Source: Valencia hispanica (taxonomy: Eukaryota > Chordata > Actinopteri > Cyprinodontiformes > Valenciidae). From it: DNA of 64,000 nucleotides. Positions 58,263 through 64,000 of the stretch are shown here, piece after piece. Position 1 is the first letter of the stretch, and each line of letters begins with the position of its first letter. The stretch covers positions 30,917,961 through 30,981,960 of the forward strand of contig OY747713.1 in the NCBI GenBank assembly GCA_963556495.2, given 5' to 3'. Under the pieces are notes generated by a model that made no database searches, was not told the DNA's origin, and saw nothing but the letters and a program-made list of their open reading frames with translations. A program made the position numbers and the translations under genes.

Positions 58263-58965
58263 CCCGTTTTAACTAACTCATTAACCAAGAGCCAAACCAA
58301 CTGTCCTCCCTGGTACCAGAGAGGCATTGATACAGAGAGACTGGAAACAGCTTAACAGGGGATGTGTTCATTTTTGTTTAAAGAGATACAGCAGTGAGAC
58401 AGCATCTTTGCCGGTGACACATCATTAGCCCTACAAGTGGATAAGGTACGACACTATAATATGGCAGCATATGCGATATTTTGAAGAAATATGTTTGTTT
58501 ATTTTTCTTGCGTTGGCGTTTCTTTTTGTTTTGCTTTTTGCGTTGATGTCACTAAGCGCTGTCATATTTACACGTAGCTTAATGCGAAAGCACCAGTTTC
58601 TAGCTAACATCGGTTTGTGACTGGGCTCACAAATGGTCTCATATCCCTTCATACTGTCCCAGTGGATTTGTGTAATTCATGGTTTCTGTTATAAAATTGT
58701 GGTAAACAAATATAATTACATTTATTCCAATTTTCTATATATTTAAAAAAATCTTTTAATTTATATCATTTTTGGCATTGAGCTCCCAATTGACCTTTCT
58801 ATATTTGGAACAGTTTTTGACATTAGCCATATGAACTAAGGTTGCATACAATCCATTTTCATGGATTAAACTGTTTAAGTTTATTTATCTTGAGGAGTTT
58901 TTTTGTTAATGTTTTAGTCAGTTTTGTTTGTCTATCTGTGTCATTTATTAGGGAGCAACATATAA

Positions 58966-59896
<931 letters not shown>

Positions 59897-60822
59897 GTAG
59901 GCAAACACATCTCACACGATGTTTAAAGTCAGCTCTTCCTCCTTAAAGTCTTTACTAATTTTTAAAATGAATCAAATTAAGGCCTTATAATAGCCATTTT
60001 ATCTAAAAATGGCACTGATTTCAAGCAGCTTTTGATGGTCAAAAGTACATCTTTTTACGAAATATTTCTGTTTTTTCCTTTTTGATATCGGCACAACAGG
60101 TTTAGGTAAGGATGGGTTCCATCAATGGTGAGGTTTCTTAATTAGGTTTAAATGTGGTATTAGTGACATTTTATCACAGTACTCAGTGTTTTGATGACCA
60201 CTCTCCAACCTTTGGGTCACATGCTGTAGACACTTCTGAGAAGTTTTTTTGTGTGTGGAAAGTCTCAAAACCCTTATTAAGAGAAGTTGTAGAAAAAGAA
60301 GGGCCCTGCAAAAGTGTACATTACGCCTCGAAAATATTTTCCAATTTTGCTGGGTCACAACCACAAACTTTATGGTATTTTATTAGAATTTTATGGGAGA
60401 GGTCAAGAAAAGAAACACGTAACAGTAAAAATGAGGAAAAATGATACATGAGTTTATTTATTTATTTTTAATAAAATCAACTTTTTGCTGGAATTATAGG
60501 TGTACGTGTTTTGGGGTTTCTCTGAAACACCTTTGCAAATCCAGAAACTGCCCTTTGTGATCATTTCAACGGGGCGACCCTCCACCTTGGTCTCAGTTTC
60601 TATGCTTGACTGATTTTCTTTAAGAATTTCCCCCAGCATTTTAAGAGATATGACACAATCTCCACATCATGACTCTACCAACCAGTGGCATATGTGGCAT
60701 GATGACGTCTGTAATGCATACAATCTGACTTCAGTAATAATAATAATATTGATTGCTATTTTATGTGACAGTATAATAACAGTATAATCTTTCAAATAAT
60801 CCCCTTTAAATGTATAATAATC

Positions 60823-61444
60823 ACTTAAAGTGGAACTGAACCCCATGAAGAAGCATAACCCCGCCCCCAGACAACATTTGAAAAATTCTACCAAAGTGGG
60901 CAGTGCCAGGAGGCACGGAGGGCCATGGCCAAGTGTGGAGGATGAGTGGATGATCAGTGGGGGGGGGGTGGTCAGGGTGCTGAGTCAGCACTGCCGGAGG
61001 CCGGTGCTGCTGAGGCAGAGGAAGACATGTGGAGTCCAGTCTCTGAGTGGTAATGCTAACATATTCTAACGTTCAAAACAGTATGTTAGCTATGCTAACT
61101 AAGAGCTAATGTGATAATAATGATAACTTGAAAAACGCAGTTGATCAAATCACAGTTGATCAAATCGCAATTCCAACTCCAAACTCGCCATGCCTGTGAC
61201 GTGAAGAATGGAAAAGATGTACCGCTCTCAGCCAATCACAAATTTCAAATGCAGTAGCCACATTTCAACCCTAAGAGGGCAGCACTAAGACGTTTTTTGA
61301 CCAAAAAGTGTAGAATTAAACATGTTTACAGGAAAATATAAAAAAATTCCCTGAAACTAAAAGATTGCTTTGGTAAAGACCCATTTATACAGTTTATAAG
61401 CAAAAAAAAAAAAGTTGCTTTGGGGTTTAGTTACTCTTTAAAGT
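60823..61444. mobile_element. MITE with 'CTTAAAGTGGAACTGAACCCCA' type TIRs
   Basis: The left end is 'cttaaagtggaactgaaccc' and the right end is the inverted 'ggggtttagttactctttaaag'. It is a 620-bp non-autonomous element nested in the Tc1 copy. It contains a direct repeat of 'cagttgatcaaatc' (61138-61151, 61153-61166). Confidence 0.65.
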
Positions 61445-61629
61445 ACTTGAACGATGCTAGAATCCACTGGCTGGTAGCGTCCCAAATCTCTATTTTACCA
61501 ACATGCTAAATTTAGACTCCATCAAAAAATCTACTTCTGTCTTTTTTGTCTTGGTAGCTAGCAAGGACATTATGCCCGTTTTTCCCAACACGCCCACTTA
61601 TGGACTGATTGGTCCAGTAAAGTGATGTC

Positions 61630-62005
61630 AGTCACACGCCTACCTACGTAGTGGTAGCCACTGATTGGCCTGGTGACGTCTTCTCGCATGTCGTGCACGG
61701 AGTTTTTTCTTCAGAAAGAGCCACAGTCAGAGTACGGAGTACACATATACCTCGACATCCTCCATTGTTGTTTCTCCATCATATCCCGCTCTCAATGCGC
61801 ACGTCCACATTTGTTTACTACGCTTGTGGCGATTACGAATTACATCACAGACCTTTCGCGCCAGTTTAAGTGAGCCCTCCCATGCCCTTGCCTACATCCC
61901 CATTCCTGAGATAGTAATGGAAACACAACAACCAGCCCATTCTGGGCTGTGCTGACCCGACCCGTTCGGGGCTGACCCTACCGTAGTGGACAAGGGCCAT
62001 TAGAT
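61630..62005. mobile_element. hAT-like element, right end
   Basis: It ends in 'cgtagtggacaagggccatta', the inverted form of the TAATGGCCCTTTTCCACT end of an abundant fish hAT-type element. 'cgacccgttcggggctgacc' lies just inside. The left end was not identified. Confidence 0.45.
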
Positions 62006-62159
62006 AGCTGCACACTTCTATCCAACAGAACGTTAACGTCTCATCTAATCAGATTATTTTTCGCCATATTGCTGGATCGCCTACATGACTACTTTATGGT
62101 ACTCCTCAATTAAGGCCAAATTTGGGGATTACTTGATAATGTTTTGTATTTTAAAAAAA

Positions 62160-62350
62160 ATTGTTGCGCCTCCAGTCTTTGAGAGCTACCATCCAACACA
62201 CCTGAATCAAAAGAACTGCCTGTTACCAAGCCTCAGAGTTGAATGAATGCTCATGAGGGAATTTAGTTTTTCTATTCAAGCGTTTTAGAGCAGGGATGCA
62301 TCTAAAAGTTACAGGATGGTAGCTCTTGAGGACTGGGGACTCCTGGTGTA
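62160..62350. mobile_element. hAT-type MITE
   Basis: 'ctaccatccaacacacctgaatcaaaagaa' on one side and 'gatgcatctaaaagttacaggatggtagctcttgaggactgggg' on the other are inward-facing arms of a common fish MITE (about 190 bp). Confidence 0.55.
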
Positions 62351-63599
62351 GCTCCTCCAGAGTTACCATGGACCTCTTGACTGCTTCTCTGATTATTAAT
62401 TAATTTCTAACAATAAAATGTTCAGATGTTGGGATACTGTTTTATACCCTAAATCTGCTTTAGTCTTCTACCCAACTATTTCTCTGACCTTTCTATTGTG
62501 TTTTCCTGGTCTTCATGGTGCTGTTTCTAATGTTCTCTAACAAACCCTTTGAAACCTTCGAAGAAAAGCTATATTGAAATTTTGATTATTTCCTTTGGGG
62601 TATCACAGTAAAGGTGGCTGAATTTATCTGCTCGTCACACTTTTCAGACCTTTTTTTCCTTGAAATGTCGACGATCATATATCTTTTTTCACAATTTTAC
62701 ACTGCTTTGTGTTACTCTATCATAGTGGTGCACAATATTAGGAAATTGTGAGATAATGGTATTGCAATGACAACACATGAAGCGTAAAAATCCACATTGT
62801 TCCCAGTCATCTCATTGTCATTTGTCATTAAATTGCTTCCAGCAGGCATTTGCTGCAGTGAGGCTTCATCTAACTGCCTACATCATTAGGCAGTTAATAT
62901 TACACAAACTAAACTAGCAATATCTGTGCAACTCTGGTCTGTTACATACAATTTCAATGAAATACATCCTTGTATGTGGTTGTGACGTGACAAAGTATGA
63001 AAAACACTATCTGTTTGAGAAAATAAAATTTTAGTGACCCTTTAGAAAGTAATCTTTGCTTTCATTGTGTCGCATTCAGCCTGAGCTTTTTCGTTTCCAT
63101 TAAAGGCAATAGAGCTCATTGGAATACAAGTTAAATAATGTAATTTTTTCCCCCCCTTTTGCACCTACCCCTAAAGGCTGCAAACGGTTACTGTCATACA
63201 TGCTCCAGCCACTGTAGCATGTTATGTATGTTCATCCATTCACTGCTTTGTAGAGAAGTTGTGCAGCTGGGAACCCCATCATCAGAGTGTTCTGGTGAAT
63301 TCTGCTAAAAAGAGTGTGGTCATCAAGCGCTTTCCATTTGCTTTTTATTGGCAGCTAACTGTGAGGTCGATGTGTGAGGGGCGCCTTCAGGATCATTAGT
63401 GATTTGTTGTTTGGTATGGCCAGGGGTGGAATTGGGGCTGAAGAAGCAGGAAAAGTTAGCTTAAGCTTCTAGCAGAAATGAATGCTCTTTTGTTTGATTA
63501 TTCATTTGATTTTAGCTTTTTGGTGAATTGAAGACGACTTTTTTCCCCCCAATTCCTCCCTGGACGACTGCATGCCAATTTGAGCTTCTCCATTTGTGG

Positions 63600-63650
63600 T
63601 TGTGTATGTGTGTGTGTGTGCGTGTGTGCGTGCGTGTGCGATTGTGTGTG
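63600..63650. repeat. (TG)n-rich microsatellite
   Basis: TG/GTGTGC-rich imperfect dinucleotide tract in the dync1i1 intron. Confidence 0.88.
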
Positions 63651-64000
63651 TCCTTCATAGGTCAGGTTTCTCTAAAAACAAGCTCCAAGCACAGAGCTCA
63701 AGGTAAGCATTTTCATGTCGAACCCAGGAAACCCCTTCCTTACCTTTCTGTGGCTGAGGTTCTGCTCAGAACAGAAAGGTTTCCACAGTGTTGTCTTTCG
63801 ACTTATGAAGGTGTTCCCTTTCTTGATTTAAAAGATCAAAAGAGCGCGAGTGTCCTACCCTTCTTCTCCCCACACCTCTCTCGTCCTGTCTTAAGCCCTG
63901 CTGCCAGCTCTGATAGCGGCTCGAAGCATCTCTGCTCACATGAGCTGAGTCGAAGAGGTCATTTCAGTCTTCACAGAGGTGACAGTGTTGCTTAAAGTGT

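Larger units (their letters stand above)
58075..58444 (+). other. dync1i1: Inferred non-coding first exon of dync1i1
   Basis: GC-rich sequence bearing the YY1 motif and the (GGA)n run, followed by a good donor 'ggataag|gtacga' at 58444/58445. It lies 0.6 kb upstream of the coding exon. The 5' boundary is approximate and the splice is inferred, not shown. Confidence 0.45.
60340..62740 (-). mobile_element. Tc1-like transposon split by nested insertions
   Basis: The left part (about 60340-60690) has 'gctgggtcacaaccacaaac' and a decayed minus-strand end of the transposase. The right part (about 62345-62740) has 'agctcctccagagttaccatgg', 'ttataccctaaatctgctt' and 'ttttacactgctttgtgttactc'. Both belong to the same family as the copy at 46565-47465. 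Between them lie at least three unrelated MITE-like elements, listed separately. Confidence 0.6.
59897..64000. other. dync1i1 intron, continues past the window
   Basis: No further dync1i1 exon is visible. The intron holds a Tc1 copy interrupted by other elements (60340-62740), a (TG)n tract near 63600-63650 and unassigned sequence at 62741-64000. A 155-codon open frame at 63528-63995 reads through the TG tract and shows no family resemblance. Confidence 0.7.

Noticed and set aside
63528..63995. 155-codon open frame near the right edge as a dync1i1 exon or separate gene
   Set aside because: It reads through a TG microsatellite (Cys/Val-rich run), shows no dynein intermediate chain residues and has no recognisable domain.

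Overview
This is vertebrate nuclear DNA, almost certainly from a teleost fish. The genes are split by GT-AG introns, there is no operon structure, and the introns and spacers are full of repeats typical of fish: Tc1-like transposons, hAT- and pogo-type MITEs, LINE 3' ends with GAATTT or TTGA tails, and a tRNA-derived SINE. I cannot name the species from sequence alone.

Four genes are supported exon by exon, with consistent splice phases. (1) ppp1r9a (neurabin-1), + strand: the last 17 coding exons, 5080-33051, giving 658 residues of PP1-binding linker, PDZ, coiled coil, disordered linker and SAM domain. The 5' part lies upstream of the window. (2) asb4, + strand: six coding exons, 37901-39994, giving 423 residues of ankyrin repeats plus SOCS box. 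(3) pdk4, - strand: eleven coding exons, 56110 down to 46214, giving 410 residues, complete. (4) dync1i1, + strand: a probable 5' UTR exon near 58080-58444 and the first three coding exons, 59035-59896. The window ends inside the next intron.

The order ppp1r9a> asb4> <pdk4 dync1i1> matches human 7q21.3. The exception is that no paraoxonase (PON) gene lies between ppp1r9a and asb4, where mammals have PON1/3/2. pdk4 and dync1i1 are head to head across about 2 kb. The gene products act separately: neurabin is an actin/PP1 scaffold in neurons, ASB4 is a Cullin-5 ubiquitin ligase adaptor, PDK4 is the mitochondrial brake on pyruvate dehydrogenase, and DYNC1I1 is a dynein intermediate chain. The shared block is conserved synteny, not a pathway.

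By region: 1-5079 is a ppp1r9a intron with two LINE pieces, a Tc1 relic, a TIR element and a tetranucleotide repeat. 5080-33051 holds the ppp1r9a exons with large repeat-rich introns. 33052-37900 is 3' UTR and spacer with a hAT-like MITE. 37901-39994 is asb4. 40086-46213 is spacer with three Tc1 relics. 46214-56110 is pdk4, with four transposon fossils in its introns. 56111-58097 is the shared promoter interval. 58098-64000 is the dync1i1 5' end, including an intron in which one Tc1 copy has been split by later insertions.

I found no undescribed multi-gene system. The more interesting points are a 24-nt microexon with an upstream TGC motif, a 37-bp intronic inverted repeat, a poly-Glu uORF beginning in a YY1-type motif, and nested transposon structures.
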